NCBI RefSeq assembly: GCF_000213575.1
Contig: NZ_GL892004.1
Coordinates: 124,001-188,000 of the forward strand
Length of the DNA: 64,000 nt
Source: Dysgonomonas mossii DSM 22836
GTDB taxonomy: Bacteria > Bacteroidota > Bacteroidia > Bacteroidales > Dysgonomonadaceae
Direction of reading: 5' to 3'
The position numbers were made by a program, and so were the translations under genes. Below the pieces are notes generated by a model. It did no database searches, was not told the DNA's origin, and saw only the letters and a list, made by a program, of their open reading frames with translations. Shown in pieces: positions 16,956 to 26,569 of this stretch; within the stretch, counting starts at the first letter, position 1, and each line of letters begins with the position of its first letter.

Positions 16956-17699
16956 CTATCGAGAGTTGATGAAGATCAATCCAAATGTAACTAAAAAAGA
17001 AGCTATTACAATAAATAAAAATGATATCGTCATGCTCATAAATGTCTTAAATACAGCTTTTATCCATGAATCTTGACCAAACAATTGTATATATACCCAA
17101 AAGTGATATAAATAGCAAAATAAAAAAATCAGCATGACAACCCATACGGAGAGTGTAAAGTAATAAATAGGATAAGTTAAAATAAGAATTAGAATCTGCA
17201 TTCCTACTATATATGAGCTTATTACAAGAAACTCCACAAAATTGTAGCCTGACTTCTTAAATACGATATAGGATGCTAATGCATAAAATGGAATAAAAGC
17301 CAGCATAACAAAAGAATAATGCCCATACATCCAATCGAAAACCAATTGACTGTAATTATTGGCTGCAGCATCTGTCTGAAGATAGGCAAATGAGTTTTCA
17401 GGATATACTTTTAGAAAAAAACATATAAATCCATATATAGTCCCTAAAATAAGAATAAATGAAAACGGTTTGAAATGGGTAATCCTTTTACCCGATAAAT
17501 ATTCGCGAATAGACTCACCGGGTCTCGTAATGAGTTCTTTTATCGTATACAAAATTCCTCTATCTACATGAAAAACACTATGCTGTATTTCGTGGATAAT
17601 ATAATGGAAATTAATACGTTCAGTAGTTGTTGATTGCCCACAGTTTGAACAATATTTCCCGGAGATAGGAGTACTACAATTTTTACATATATCTGACAT
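16956..17699 (-). CDS. DUF3667 membrane protein with zinc-ribbon N-terminus
   Basis: A protein of 247 residues from the ATG at 17699; a longer GTG frame would overlap the upstream SDR gene. Residues 4-22 form a zinc ribbon (CKNCSTPISGKYCSNCGQ). The following ITRPGESIREYLSGKRITHFKPFSFI is the diagnostic block of DUF3667, a Bacteroidota family of unknown function. Five hydrophobic segments follow (about residues 75-95, 125-145, 165-185, 190-210 and 225-245). It is the last gene of the leuS-yitT-SDR-DUF3667 cluster. No function can be assigned. Confidence 0.8.
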   Translation of the reverse strand: MSDICKNCSTPISGKYCSNCGQSTTTERINFHYIIHEIQHSVFHVDRGILYTIKELITRPGESIREYLSGKRITHFKPFSFILILGTIYGFICFFLKVYPENSFAYLQTDAAANNYSQLVFDWMYGHYSFVMLAFIPFYALASYIVFKKSGYNFVEFLVISSYIVGMQILILILTYPIYYFTLSVWVVMLIFLFCYLYHFWVYIQLFGQDSWIKAVFKTFMSMTISFLFIVIASFLVTFGLIFINSR

Positions 17700-17731
17700 A
17701 TTATTTACTCTATTAGATTTAAATTCTGTAA

Positions 17732-18502
17732 TTACAACCATTTTCTAACCTTCAGCTTTTCCAACCCGGAATATATTTTCAGGAAAAGAGGGAAAGCCCT
17801 TCCAATGGGGAAAAAGAAACGAAACAATAAGGATGGATAAATATTCCCCTTCCCTTTTTCGATACCTCTGATAATTTTTTTTGCTACAGTTTGTGAGTTT
17901 TGTGTAGGAAATGGCAAAGGCGTATTATCTTCTCCGGTTGCCTTATCAAAAAATTCAGTGCGGGTGGCAACAGGGTAAACTGCTGTTATTTGTAAATTTT
18001 CGGACTGTTCGTACCTATAGGTTTGCACAAAATGGTGTAGTGCGGCTTTTGTAGAACAGTAGAGCGAATATGCAGGCAAAGAAACCAGACCTGCACCCGA
18101 TATAGTACAAGCAAATGCAACTCTTTTATTGTTACTGTCAGCTACTAGCTTCTCCAGTGAATAGATAGCGGAAAATACGTTCAGATTGAAAATATCTTCT
18201 ATATGCTGCCAATCGGGGTTATTTATTTTTTCGAGGTAAGCAAAACCGGCATTAGCGATAAAGACATCAACTCCGCCATCAAATATTTCCTGAGCATAAT
18301 TGAATACATTATCAACTCCATCTTTACTGCTTACATCAGCAGCATAGGGATATACAACTCCCTCTTTTTGAGGGATACGGTCAGCATGACGGGCAACAGC
18401 TACAATTTTGACATTCGGATATAAGGCTAAAATATCGAGCATATCTCTCCCAATTCCTGAAGAGGCGCCTGTGAGAATGATATTTTTACCTTTCAAGTCC
18501 AT
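17732..18502 (-). CDS. SDR-family NAD(P)-dependent oxidoreductase
   Basis: A 256-residue short-chain dehydrogenase. NIILTGASSGIGRDM (residues 8-21) is the TGxxxGxG cofactor-binding loop, VFIANAGFAYL carries the NAG motif, and the catalytic Tyr/Lys lie in YSLYCSTKAALHHF (YxxxK) with the serine in CTISGAG upstream. The C-terminus is amphipathic and basic, possibly membrane-associated. The substrate is unknown. It begins 4 bp after the YitT-like stop, so the two are cotranscribed. Confidence 0.9.
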   Translation of the reverse strand: MDLKGKNIILTGASSGIGRDMLDILALYPNVKIVAVARHADRIPQKEGVVYPYAADVSSKDGVDNVFNYAQEIFDGGVDVFIANAGFAYLEKINNPDWQHIEDIFNLNVFSAIYSLEKLVADSNNKRVAFACTISGAGLVSLPAYSLYCSTKAALHHFVQTYRYEQSENLQITAVYPVATRTEFFDKATGEDNTPLPFPTQNSQTVAKKIIRGIEKGKGNIYPSLLFRFFFPIGRAFPLFLKIYSGLEKLKVRKWL

Positions 18503-18506
18503 GATT

Positions 18507-19379
18507 TTATGTCCTTATCTTATCAAAGCCTTCTCCATAAACACCCCGAACAGTACTTTGTGAGATAAATGCTTTTTCGTCAATACTTTTAATCAGGCGG
18601 AATATTTCCAGTGCTTCGTTGCGTTTGGCTAAGACAATCAGAACCTTTGTAGGCTTCTTCGTATACCATCCCATACCATCCAGGACAGTACAGCCCCGGT
18701 GCAATTCATGATTTATGGCAGTGGCTATAATCTCATATTTATCGGAGAAAACAAGTATCTGAACCGACTGACGGAATCCATTGATAACCATATCTATACT
18801 ATATGTCATCACACCCATCACAATAAGCCCGTATATAATAGTCTGATAATTCTGGAATACAAAATACGAACAACTAATTATCACAAAGTCGCACAAAAGC
18901 ATTCCTCGCCCAAAAGCTATATTCTTATACTTATTGATAAGTGCTACAACGATATCCGTACCTCCTGTACTACCATTCGAACTGAATACCAACCCTATCC
19001 CAACTCCGCACATCATCCCTCCGATAACACCCGAAAGAAGCGGCTCATTTTTCACAATGGGCTCGGTTATCATGGACTGACAAATAGTAAGCAGAAAAGT
19101 GAGCACAACAACTCCATAGATGGTCTTTATCATAAACTTAAGACCAAGAACTTTAAGAGCCACAAACAACAATCCACAGTTTACAAGAAAATAGGTGTAT
19201 TGCAAAGGAATCTTATTGCTTGTAGCATATTCTACAAGCAGGGCTATCCCCGTTAATCCTCCGGTAACAATACCTCCGGGTTTTATAAAACCAATAAGCC
19301 CTACGGCATACAGAGCCAGTCCAACAAATATAGTTGCGTAATCCTTCCAGTAAAACTCCTTTAAATATCTTTTAGGCAT
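18507..19379 (-). CDS. YitT-family membrane protein (DUF161/DUF2179)
   Basis: A 290-residue protein with five to six transmembrane helices in residues 10-205, containing the family blocks IKPGGIVTGGLTGIALL and GIGLVFSSNGSTGGTDIV. The C-terminal cytosolic DUF2179 domain (about 210-290) contains RGCTVLDGMGWYTKKPTKVLIVLAKRNE. The family is widespread in Firmicutes and Bacteroidota and has no settled transport substrate. It sits 13 bp after leuS and 4 bp before the SDR gene, suggesting one operon. Confidence 0.88.
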   Translation of the reverse strand: MPKRYLKEFYWKDYATIFVGLALYAVGLIGFIKPGGIVTGGLTGIALLVEYATSNKIPLQYTYFLVNCGLLFVALKVLGLKFMIKTIYGVVVLTFLLTICQSMITEPIVKNEPLLSGVIGGMMCGVGIGLVFSSNGSTGGTDIVVALINKYKNIAFGRGMLLCDFVIISCSYFVFQNYQTIIYGLIVMGVMTYSIDMVINGFRQSVQILVFSDKYEIIATAINHELHRGCTVLDGMGWYTKKPTKVLIVLAKRNEALEIFRLIKSIDEKAFISQSTVRGVYGEGFDKIRT

Positions 19380-19392
19380 GGATTGTTATTGA

Positions 19393-22194
19393 TTACAATA
19401 CGACATTTATCATTTTCTTGGGAACAAAGATTACTTTCTTCGGTGTTTTTCCGTCAAGCCATTTCTGAGCCAGTTCATGACTTAACACTGCTTTCTCTAC
19501 ATCAGCCTGCACGGCATCTGCTGAAAAATCAAGTTCGAAGCGAACCTTACCGTTAAAAGCAACTCCATATTTGAATGAATCTTCTGCAAGATATTCTTCA
19601 TTAAAAGTAGGCCATTGGGCATCACAAACAGATGTTGTATTGCCCAATGCAGACCAAAGCTCTTCGGAAACGAATGGAGCAAAAGGAGCAAGCAAGGTAA
19701 TCAACTCTTTCAAAATCGCTTTTTTACTGCATTTTAAAGAAGTCAATTCATTCACACAAATCATAAATGCTGAAACAGATGTATTGAATGAGAATGATTC
19801 GATATCGGCAGAGACCTTCTTTATGAGCTTATGCAATGATTTTAGCTCTTCCTTTGTTGGCTCTTCATCAATAACAACAAACTCTTCACCTTTATAGAAC
19901 AGACTCCACACTTTACGTAAGAAGCGGTGAACACCATCGATACCATTCATATCCCAAGGTTTGGACTGCTCCAATGGCCCAAGGAACATTTCGTACATAC
20001 GCAGTGTGTCTGCTCCGTACTTTTCAGCTACATCGTCAGGATTTACGACATTGTGATATCGTTTACCCATTTTTTCGATATTCCATCCGCAAACATACTT
20101 ACCATCTTCAAGTATAAATTCGGCAGTCTCGTATTCAGGTCTCCATGCTTTGAATCTATCTATATCAAGCACATCATTATGCACAATATTTACATCCACA
20201 TGGATTTCTGAAGTTTCATATTCATCTTTCAGGTTATAAGAGACAAATGTATTTGTTCCGTTGATACGATATACCAAGCTGCTACGCCCTTGTATCATAC
20301 CCTGATTAATCAGCTTTTTGAATGGCTCATCTTCACACGAAACGCCTATGTCGAATAAAAATTTATCCCAGAAACGGCTGTATATCAAGTGACCCGTAGC
20401 ATGCTCTGTACCACCGATATACAAATCAACATTGCGCCAGTATTCATCTTTTTCTTTCGAAACCAGCTCCTGATCATTATATGGATCCATGTAATGCAGA
20501 TAATATGCCGATGAACCGGCAAATCCCGGCATTGTATTTAGCTCGAGTGGGAATATTGTCTTGTGGTCTACCTTAGCAGTATCTACAACCTTTTCATTGG
20601 CTTCATCCCATGCCCATTTAGTAGCACGGCCTAATGGCGGTTCTCCCGATTCGGTAGGCAAATATTTATCTACTTCGGGTAACTCAAGAGGTAGTTTATC
20701 TAATGGCAACATGTAAGGAAGACCCTCTTTGTAGTATACAGGGAATGGCTCTCCCCAGTAACGCTGGCGGGAGAAAATAGCATCACGAAGACGGTAATTT
20801 ACTTTTACACGTCCTAGCTTGTTTTCTCTTACATATTCTTTTGTTTTCTCAATCGCTTCTTTAACAGTCAAACCATCGAGGAATCCTGAGTTCATCATGA
20901 TCCCTTCTTTTGCGTCAAAACTTTCTTCCGAAACATCACACCCCTCAATCAAAGGTATAATCGGCAAGTCGAAATGTTTAGCAAAAGCATAGTCACGGCT
21001 ATCGTGTCCCGGTACGGCCATTATTGCTCCTGTACCGTAACCGGCAAGTACATAGTCAGAAACCCAGATCGGTATTTCTTTGCCGTTAAGAGGATTTATA
21101 GCATACGAACCGGTGAATACTCCTGATATTTTTTTATCCATCAGGCGATCACGCTCAGTACGGCGTTTTGTAGCATCCAGATATTTCTCTATTTCAGCCT
21201 TTTGCTCCGCTGTTGTCACCTGAGGAACGTATTCGCTTTCGGGAGCAAGTACCATAAATGTAACACCAAAGATGGTATCGGCACGGGTAGTAAAGATTTC
21301 GAATTCAACATCCGAATCTTTTACTTTGAATTTCATTTCTGCACCTTCGCTACGCCCAATCCAGTTGCGTTGTGTTTCTTTGATAGAATCACTCCAGTCT
21401 ATTTTATCCAAACCTTCGAGCAAACGCTGTGCATAGGCCGACACACGCAAGCTCCACTGGCGCATCAAGCGTTGTTCTACAGGGTATCCCCCACGCTCCG
21501 ACAAGCCATTTATAACCTCATCGTTAGCCAACACAGTTCCTAAAGCCTGACACCAGTTTACAGTTGTTTCGCTACGGTAGGCTATACGGTAGTTGAGCAA
21601 TATTTCTTGCTTTTGTTTTTCGGTATATGATTTCCAGTCGGCAGCGCTAAATTGCAATTCTTCGCTGCAAGCTATATTTAAACCTTCTGTACCAACTTGT
21701 TCGAAAGCTGCGATTAGTTCCGCAATCGGGCGTGCCTGATTTTCATCATAGCAGTAGTAGCTGTTAAACATTTGGATAAATGCCCATTGCGTCCATTTAT
21801 AATATCTGGGGTCGCAGGTCTGAATCTCACGGCTCCAATCGTATGAGAAGCCAATCTTATCCAACTGCTCACGGTAGCGGTTTATATTCTGTGCCGTAGT
21901 AATGGCAGGATGCTGCCCTGTCTGTATAGCATATTGTTCGGCAGGAAGTCCGTAAGCATCATAACCCATTGGATGGAGAACATTGAAACCTTTCAGCCTT
22001 TTGTAGCGGGAATATATATCGGATGCGATATATCCGAGCGGATGCCCTACATGCAGCCCTGCTCCTGAGGGATAAGGGAACATATCAAGGACATAATATT
22101 TAGGTTTGCTTTTATCCTCTTTTACTTTGTAAGTTTTATTATCAATCCAATATTGATGCCAACGTTTTTCTATTTCTTTAAAGTTGTATTCCAT
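19393..22194 (-). CDS. leuS: Leucyl-tRNA synthetase
   Basis: A 933-residue class I aminoacyl-tRNA synthetase that charges tRNA-Leu. [17 protein letters not shown] holds the HIGH motif (HVGH). Zinc-domain and CP1 editing-domain blocks include [18 protein letters not shown] and [32 protein letters not shown] is the synthetic-site block before the KMSKS loop, which here reads KMGKR (residues 708-712) followed by YHNVVNPDD. The C-terminus [24 protein letters not shown] is the usual LeuRS end. It is the first gene of a cluster with yitT-like, SDR and DUF3667 genes. Promoter box TATATTTG is at 22232-22225. Confidence 0.97.
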   Translation of the reverse strand: MEYNFKEIEKRWHQYWIDNKTYKVKEDKSKPKYYVLDMFPYPSGAGLHVGHPLGYIASDIYSRYKRLKGFNVLHPMGYDAYGLPAEQYAIQTGQHPAITTAQNINRYREQLDKIGFSYDWSREIQTCDPRYYKWTQWAFIQMFNSYYCYDENQARPIAELIAAFEQVGTEGLNIACSEELQFSAADWKSYTEKQKQEILLNYRIAYRSETTVNWCQALGTVLANDEVINGLSERGGYPVEQRLMRQWSLRVSAYAQRLLEGLDKIDWSDSIKETQRNWIGRSEGAEMKFKVKDSDVEFEIFTTRADTIFGVTFMVLAPESEYVPQVTTAEQKAEIEKYLDATKRRTERDRLMDKKISGVFTGSYAINPLNGKEIPIWVSDYVLAGYGTGAIMAVPGHDSRDYAFAKHFDLPIIPLIEGCDVSEESFDAKEGIMMNSGFLDGLTVKEAIEKTKEYVRENKLGRVKVNYRLRDAIFSRQRYWGEPFPVYYKEGLPYMLPLDKLPLELPEVDKYLPTESGEPPLGRATKWAWDEANEKVVDTAKVDHKTIFPLELNTMPGFAGSSAYYLHYMDPYNDQELVSKEKDEYWRNVDLYIGGTEHATGHLIYSRFWDKFLFDIGVSCEDEPFKKLINQGMIQGRSSLVYRINGTNTFVSYNLKDEYETSEIHVDVNIVHNDVLDIDRFKAWRPEYETAEFILEDGKYVCGWNIEKMGKRYHNVVNPDDVAEKYGADTLRMYEMFLGPLEQSKPWDMNGIDGVHRFLRKVWSLFYKGEEFVVIDEEPTKEELKSLHKLIKKVSADIESFSFNTSVSAFMICVNELTSLKCSKKAILKELITLLAPFAPFVSEELWSALGNTTSVCDAQWPTFNEEYLAEDSFKYGVAFNGKVRFELDFSADAVQADVEKAVLSHELAQKWLDGKTPKKVIFVPKKMINVVL

Positions 22195-22224
22195 AGCCGA
22201 ATATCTTGCAATTTTTTATTGGCG

Positions 22225-22232
22225 CAAATATA
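22225..22232 (-). promoter_or_regulatory. Promoter -7 box of leuS
   Basis: The minus strand reads TATATTTG (TAnnTTTG), 31 bp upstream of the leuS ATG. No T-box or leader-peptide structure is evident in the short leader. Confidence 0.5.
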
Positions 22233-22350
22233 GTTATTTCTTCAGATTTAAACGAATTAATAATGAAGCTTTCAGAGCATAATTTATATGTTCTATTTTT
22301 ATATATAAAAGGAATTGAGGGATTTTAGTGTAAATCTGAGGATATAGTAT

Positions 22351-22393
22351 AAAAAGAGAGCAGCAGGGGAAACGATGTATCCTCTGCTGCTCT
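22351..22393 (-). terminator. Rho-independent terminator after ispG
   Basis: AGAGCAGCAGGGG (22357-22369) pairs with CCTCTGCTGCTCT (22381-22393), 13 bp with one mismatch and an 11-nt loop. On the minus strand the stem is followed by CTCTTTTTAT, matching a terminator 15 bp after the ispG stop. Confidence 0.85.
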
Positions 22394-22407
22394 ATTTTTA
22401 TAATTTT

Positions 22408-24255
22408 TTAGTTTTCGGGCTCTACCCAATCACCATTTTCTTTTATAAGCTGAACAAGACGTTCTACAGCTTCCGCTGAAGAAATATTTTTCTCTATTAG
22501 GTTCTTCTTTTTGTAAAGAGAAATTTTGCCTTTCTCTGCACCTACATAGCCATAATCGGCATCAGCCATTTCTCCGGGACCATTGACAATACATCCCATC
22601 ACACCTATTTTAAGATGTTTCAGGTGCGAAGTTGCCCCTTTCACCAATGCAACGGTTGTTTGTAGATCAAATAAGGTACGTCCACAGCTCGGACACGAAA
22701 TATATTCGGTTTTGCTTGTACGCACTCGTGATGCCTGCAAAATACCAAACATATACGCATCGATATTTTTTAGAGGAATTGCTCCTTCGTTCTGCAACAT
22801 AATGCCATTCCCAAATCCATCGAGATACAATGTCCCGAAGTCTGCTGCGGCTTTTATCTGAATGTCTTCCGACTCATTTTCTGTATAGCGGCGATTGAGA
22901 ACAACAGGTGTATCGCAATCGTTATTCATCAATGCGTGGATAAAAGCACGCTGTTCGCCTACTCCGTTGATATGATCGGTAGAAAGAATAACAACGATAG
23001 ACTTATCATTCTTCAACAATGCTAAAATATCTTTATCCAACTCAGGATAAGACAAGCGGAGGAATTTTATAGCCGAATCTGTTTCGCTGATTTTATTCCA
23101 ATTCGATTTATCAAACAACGGATAAGTATTTTTCTCACCTTTCCAGCCCTCAAAGTCTATAATAGAAGGAATTGCCCGAGGTGCAGCAATAGGAAGCTCC
23201 TTGCCTACATATAAATAATCAGGCAAGAAATGGCTATTTAGCTCAAAATTACCTTGCGAACGATCTGAAATGACAACAGGAACACTATCACCTCCTATAT
23301 TTCGGACTACATACGTCTCACGTCTGTCAGTAGAAAAAGGAGAGAACTTATCGCTTGCTGTGGCTACTATTTCAGGATGATTTTCTTTTTGCTTAATATA
23401 TGCTATCAGCTTACGAGCAACCGGCACTTCATACTCAGGGTCTTCACTCAACGATACACGAATCGTATCTCCGATTCCATCCGAAAGAAGCGAGCCTATA
23501 CCAACCGCTGACTTGATACGTCCGTCTTCACCGTCTCCGGCCTCGGTTACACCCAAATGCAAAGGAAAATTAAGACCTTCTTTTTCCATACGGGCAATCA
23601 GCAGGCGTACAGCCTTCGACATTACCACCGTGTTTGATGTCTTCATCGAAATGGCAATATCCTTAAATCTTTCTTCGAGGCAGATATGTAAAAATTCCAT
23701 ACAGGATTCTACCATTCCTTCAGGTGTATCACCATAGCGGCTCATAATACGATCGGAGAGAGAACCGTGATTTACTCCGATACGGATAGCTGTCTTATGT
23801 TCTTTACAGATATCAAGTAGAGGAACGAGTTTAGCTCGTATTTTATCTATTTCCTGAGCATATTCTTCATCGGTATACTCAAATGTTTCGAACGTTTTTA
23901 CTCTGTCTACAAAGTTTCCCGGATTGATCCGCACTTTTTCTACAACCTTAGCTGCGGCCTCGGCTGCACGAGGGTTGAAGTGTATATCGGCAATGAGCGG
24001 AGTATTATATCCTCGCCCACGCACCACTTCTTTTATATTTTTCAGATTATCAGCTTCGCGAACCCCCTGTGCTGTAAGGCGCACATAGTCGGCTCCGGCT
24101 TCTACTATTCTTATTACCTGTTCGGCACTTGCTTCTGTATCGTTCGTATTGGTGTTTGTCATCGACTGTACCCTGATAGGGTTATTTCCGCCCAGTGGAG
24201 TATTCCCTATTCTGGTTTCGGATGACAGACGTCTTTTATAATTAAAGTAATTCAT
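22408..24255 (-). CDS. ispG: 4-hydroxy-3-methylbut-2-en-1-yl diphosphate synthase
   Basis: A 615-residue protein, the long form of IspG with an extra central domain as found in Bacteroidota, Chlamydia and plants (short form about 370). It reduces MEcPP to HMBPP in the MEP isoprenoid pathway using a [4Fe-4S] cluster. The TIM-barrel part has PLGGNNPIRVQSMTNT, the insert spans roughly residues 280-500, and the cluster domain has YISCPSCGRTLFDLQ and GVMGCIVNGPGEMADADYG with the three cysteine ligands. It is monocistronic, with promoter box at 24306-24299 and terminator at 22351-22393. Confidence 0.97.
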   Translation of the reverse strand: MNYFNYKRRLSSETRIGNTPLGGNNPIRVQSMTNTNTNDTEASAEQVIRIVEAGADYVRLTAQGVREADNLKNIKEVVRGRGYNTPLIADIHFNPRAAEAAAKVVEKVRINPGNFVDRVKTFETFEYTDEEYAQEIDKIRAKLVPLLDICKEHKTAIRIGVNHGSLSDRIMSRYGDTPEGMVESCMEFLHICLEERFKDIAISMKTSNTVVMSKAVRLLIARMEKEGLNFPLHLGVTEAGDGEDGRIKSAVGIGSLLSDGIGDTIRVSLSEDPEYEVPVARKLIAYIKQKENHPEIVATASDKFSPFSTDRRETYVVRNIGGDSVPVVISDRSQGNFELNSHFLPDYLYVGKELPIAAPRAIPSIIDFEGWKGEKNTYPLFDKSNWNKISETDSAIKFLRLSYPELDKDILALLKNDKSIVVILSTDHINGVGEQRAFIHALMNNDCDTPVVLNRRYTENESEDIQIKAAADFGTLYLDGFGNGIMLQNEGAIPLKNIDAYMFGILQASRVRTSKTEYISCPSCGRTLFDLQTTVALVKGATSHLKHLKIGVMGCIVNGPGEMADADYGYVGAEKGKISLYKKKNLIEKNISSAEAVERLVQLIKENGDWVEPEN

Positions 24256-24298
24256 ATGAATTTTATGTTGTTTTTTAGTTGGGATCCGAATATTATAA

Positions 24299-24306
24299 CA
24301 AAGATA
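24299..24306 (-). promoter_or_regulatory. Promoter -7 box of ispG
   Basis: The minus strand reads TATCTTTG (TAnnTTTG), 44 bp upstream of the ATG at 24255. Confidence 0.5.
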
Positions 24307-24432
24307 AACTTTTTTTGTTTCACTGATAATGAATACCTGTGAGCCTTAACAAGGCAAGAGAAAAATACTTGTTTCACATTTGCTTTAAAAATAAATTTTT
24401 AATGTTTATTTTTACAGAAAAGATTTAATACC

Positions 24433-26385
24433 ATGACAAAAAGAACATTACTCTTACCCTTTTTCTGCTTTTTGTGCTTTGCATCAGTACTTCACGCAGA
24501 AGTAAAACTAGCTAACATCTTCTCCAACAACATGGTTCTTCAGCGTGACAAACCTATCAAAATATGGGGTTGGGCTGACAAGAATGAAGCTGTTGAAGTA
24601 CACTTCCTGAATCAAATAAAAAAAGTAAAGGCTGATAAGAACGGAGCTTGGGTTGCAACACTCAATCCTGTATCGTATGGCGGTCCTTATACAATGGAAG
24701 TAAAAGGAAAGAAGAATAGCATCACATTGAATGATATCCTTATCGGTGAAGTATGGCTATGTTCGGGACAATCGAACATGGAAATGGCTGTACACGGATG
24801 GGGGTCAGTTTATAATTATGAACAGGAAATAAAGGATGCCAATTACCCTCAGATACGTGCGTTCAACGTAGTGAAAGATATCAGCATGAAACCCAAAGAC
24901 AATCTAGGCGGAACATGGCAGGTATGTTCCCCTCAAACAGTATCGGAGTTTTCTGCCGTTGCATACTTTTTTGCGCGCAAATTGAATAAAGAACTGAACA
25001 TTCCTGTAGGGATTATCAACTCCTCGTGGGGAGGAACAGATATAGAAACATGGACAAGTAGTGATGCTTTTAACAGCCTTCCCGAGAAATTCAGAGAAAG
25101 ATACAAAGACTTTAAGGTTGACAACTTTGATGAGTTTGCCAAAACCAATGAAGAAAACAAAGCCCAATATCTGAATGCACTGAATAACGATCCGGGCATC
25201 AGTGAAAAATGGTACGACCCTTCATTCAATACCTCAGCGTGGAACAAGATGCAATTGCCGCAGATGTGGGAAAATGTGATAGGCAATGTTGATGGTATCG
25301 TATGGTTCAAATATAACATTTCACTACCAAAAGAAAGTGAAGGAAAAGCTGCAACAATAGACTTAAGCGTAATAGACGACAATGACATTGTATGGATAAA
25401 CGGCATAAAAATTGGAGAAACAGAAGGTTATGCAGTGAAGAGGAGCTACAAGATACCGGAAAATGTACTAAAAAGTGGAGACAATACCATTGTTGTAAAA
25501 ATCACCGATAACGGTGGCGGCGGCGGTATATATGGAAAAGCTGAACAAATGTATCTGCAAGTGCAAGGCAAACAATACCCTTTGGCCGGAGAATGGCAAT
25601 ACAAAGAAGCCGTAACCAACAGAATGTATAAGTTTATCGATATTTCTCCGAATATGTATTATTCGCTGCTATACAACGGCATGATAAACCCTATAACCGG
25701 ATTAGCCATCAAAGGAGCTATCTGGTATCAGGGAGAAAATAATGCATCGCAGGCTTACAATTACCGTACCCTATTCCCCACAATGATAAACAACTGGCGT
25801 ACAAAATGGGGCTACGAGTTCCCATTCTACTGGGTACAGCTGGCTAGCTATACGGCAAAGGACGACAAGCCGGTGAATAGCGAATGGGCGGAATTGCGTG
25901 AAGCCCAAACAATGACACTTTCTCTTTCTCAAACAGGTGAAGCTGTGATTACAGATATAGGCGATGCAGATGACATTCACCCTCGCAACAAACAGGATGT
26001 TGGTCTTCGCCTTGCTCTTATCGCACTCAATAAAGATTATGGCAAGAAAGATATCGTATATTCAGGTCCTACATTTAAGGCAATGAATATTGAAGGTAAT
26101 AAAGCAATCATTTCGTACAACAACACAGGCAAAGGGCTATGCGTAAAGAACAAGTACGGATACGTTGAAGGTTTTGCCATTGCAGGAGCAGATCAGAAAT
26201 TTGAATGGGCGAAGGCTTATATCGACGGAGATAAAGTGGTGGTTTATTCAGAGAAGATAGCTAATCCTGTGGCTGTACGCTATTCTTGGGCGAATAATCC
26301 TGATGTGAATCTGTTTAACGAAGAAGGATTGCCTGCCGCACCTTTCAGAACTGATAGTTGGAAAGGGGTTACGCAGCACGATTAA
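24433..26385 (+). CDS. Sialate O-acetylesterase-like SGNH hydrolase, secreted
   Basis: A 650-residue protein with a signal peptide (LLLPFFCFLCFASVLHA). An N-terminal beta domain (LANIFSNNMVLQRDKPIKIWGW) precedes the esterase, whose block I is GEVWLCSGQSNMEMAV with the nucleophile serine. Residues about 250-370 form a jelly-roll insert (WNKMQLPQMWE, VWINGIKIGETEGY). The catalytic Asp-His block is near DADDIHPRNKQDVGLRLA. The family (SASA, PF03629) removes acetyl esters from sialic acids or plant polysaccharides. No sialidase or xylanase gene is adjacent, so the target is unknown. It is a single gene, convergent with xerD across the inverted-repeat element at 26399-26561. Confidence 0.88.
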   Translation: MTKRTLLLPFFCFLCFASVLHAEVKLANIFSNNMVLQRDKPIKIWGWADKNEAVEVHFLNQIKKVKADKNGAWVATLNPVSYGGPYTMEVKGKKNSITLNDILIGEVWLCSGQSNMEMAVHGWGSVYNYEQEIKDANYPQIRAFNVVKDISMKPKDNLGGTWQVCSPQTVSEFSAVAYFFARKLNKELNIPVGIINSSWGGTDIETWTSSDAFNSLPEKFRERYKDFKVDNFDEFAKTNEENKAQYLNALNNDPGISEKWYDPSFNTSAWNKMQLPQMWENVIGNVDGIVWFKYNISLPKESEGKAATIDLSVIDDNDIVWINGIKIGETEGYAVKRSYKIPENVLKSGDNTIVVKITDNGGGGGIYGKAEQMYLQVQGKQYPLAGEWQYKEAVTNRMYKFIDISPNMYYSLLYNGMINPITGLAIKGAIWYQGENNASQAYNYRTLFPTMINNWRTKWGYEFPFYWVQLASYTAKDDKPVNSEWAELREAQTMTLSLSQTGEAVITDIGDADDIHPRNKQDVGLRLALIALNKDYGKKDIVYSGPTFKAMNIEGNKAIISYNNTGKGLCVKNKYGYVEGFAIAGADQKFEWAKAYIDGDKVVVYSEKIANPVAVRYSWANNPDVNLFNEEGLPAAPFRTDSWKGVTQHD

Positions 26386-26398
26386 AAGAATAGAAAGA

Positions 26399-26561
26399 AT
26401 AAAATAGGCTGTCCTAAAAGTATTTTTTACATCCTCTTTGTCATGTTGAACGAAGTGAAACATCTCGTGTCCCGAGAGTCAAGATTCTTCATTACATTCA
26501 GAATGGCAAAGAGAGTAGCTCTATGGTTATGTAATTTTACTTTTAGGACAGCCTATTTTAT
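26399..26561. repeat. 163-bp element with 24-bp perfect terminal inverted repeats and internal REP-like palindrome
   Basis: The outer 24 bp (26399-26422) are the exact reverse complement of 26538-26561; the core of the arm is AATAGGCTGTCCTAAAAG. Inside, 26440-26507 is an imperfect palindrome beginning GTCATGTTGAACGAAG and ending with the inverse of GCCATTCTGAATG. The same motif family occurs at 46362 and 47365. The element fills the gap between the convergent esterase and xerD genes and can act as a bidirectional terminator. No clear target-site duplication is seen, so mobility is an inference from the inverted ends. Confidence 0.7.
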
Positions 26562-26569
26562 ATAAGTCT

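Noticed and set aside
18699-19256. 185-codon frame antisense to the yitT-like gene
   Set aside because: The opposite strand encodes a clear YitT/DUF2179 protein; the antisense translation has no recognisable family and no promoter.
24933-25406. 157-codon antisense frame inside the esterase gene
   Set aside because: It overlaps conserved SGNH and jelly-roll coding sequence and shows no family features.
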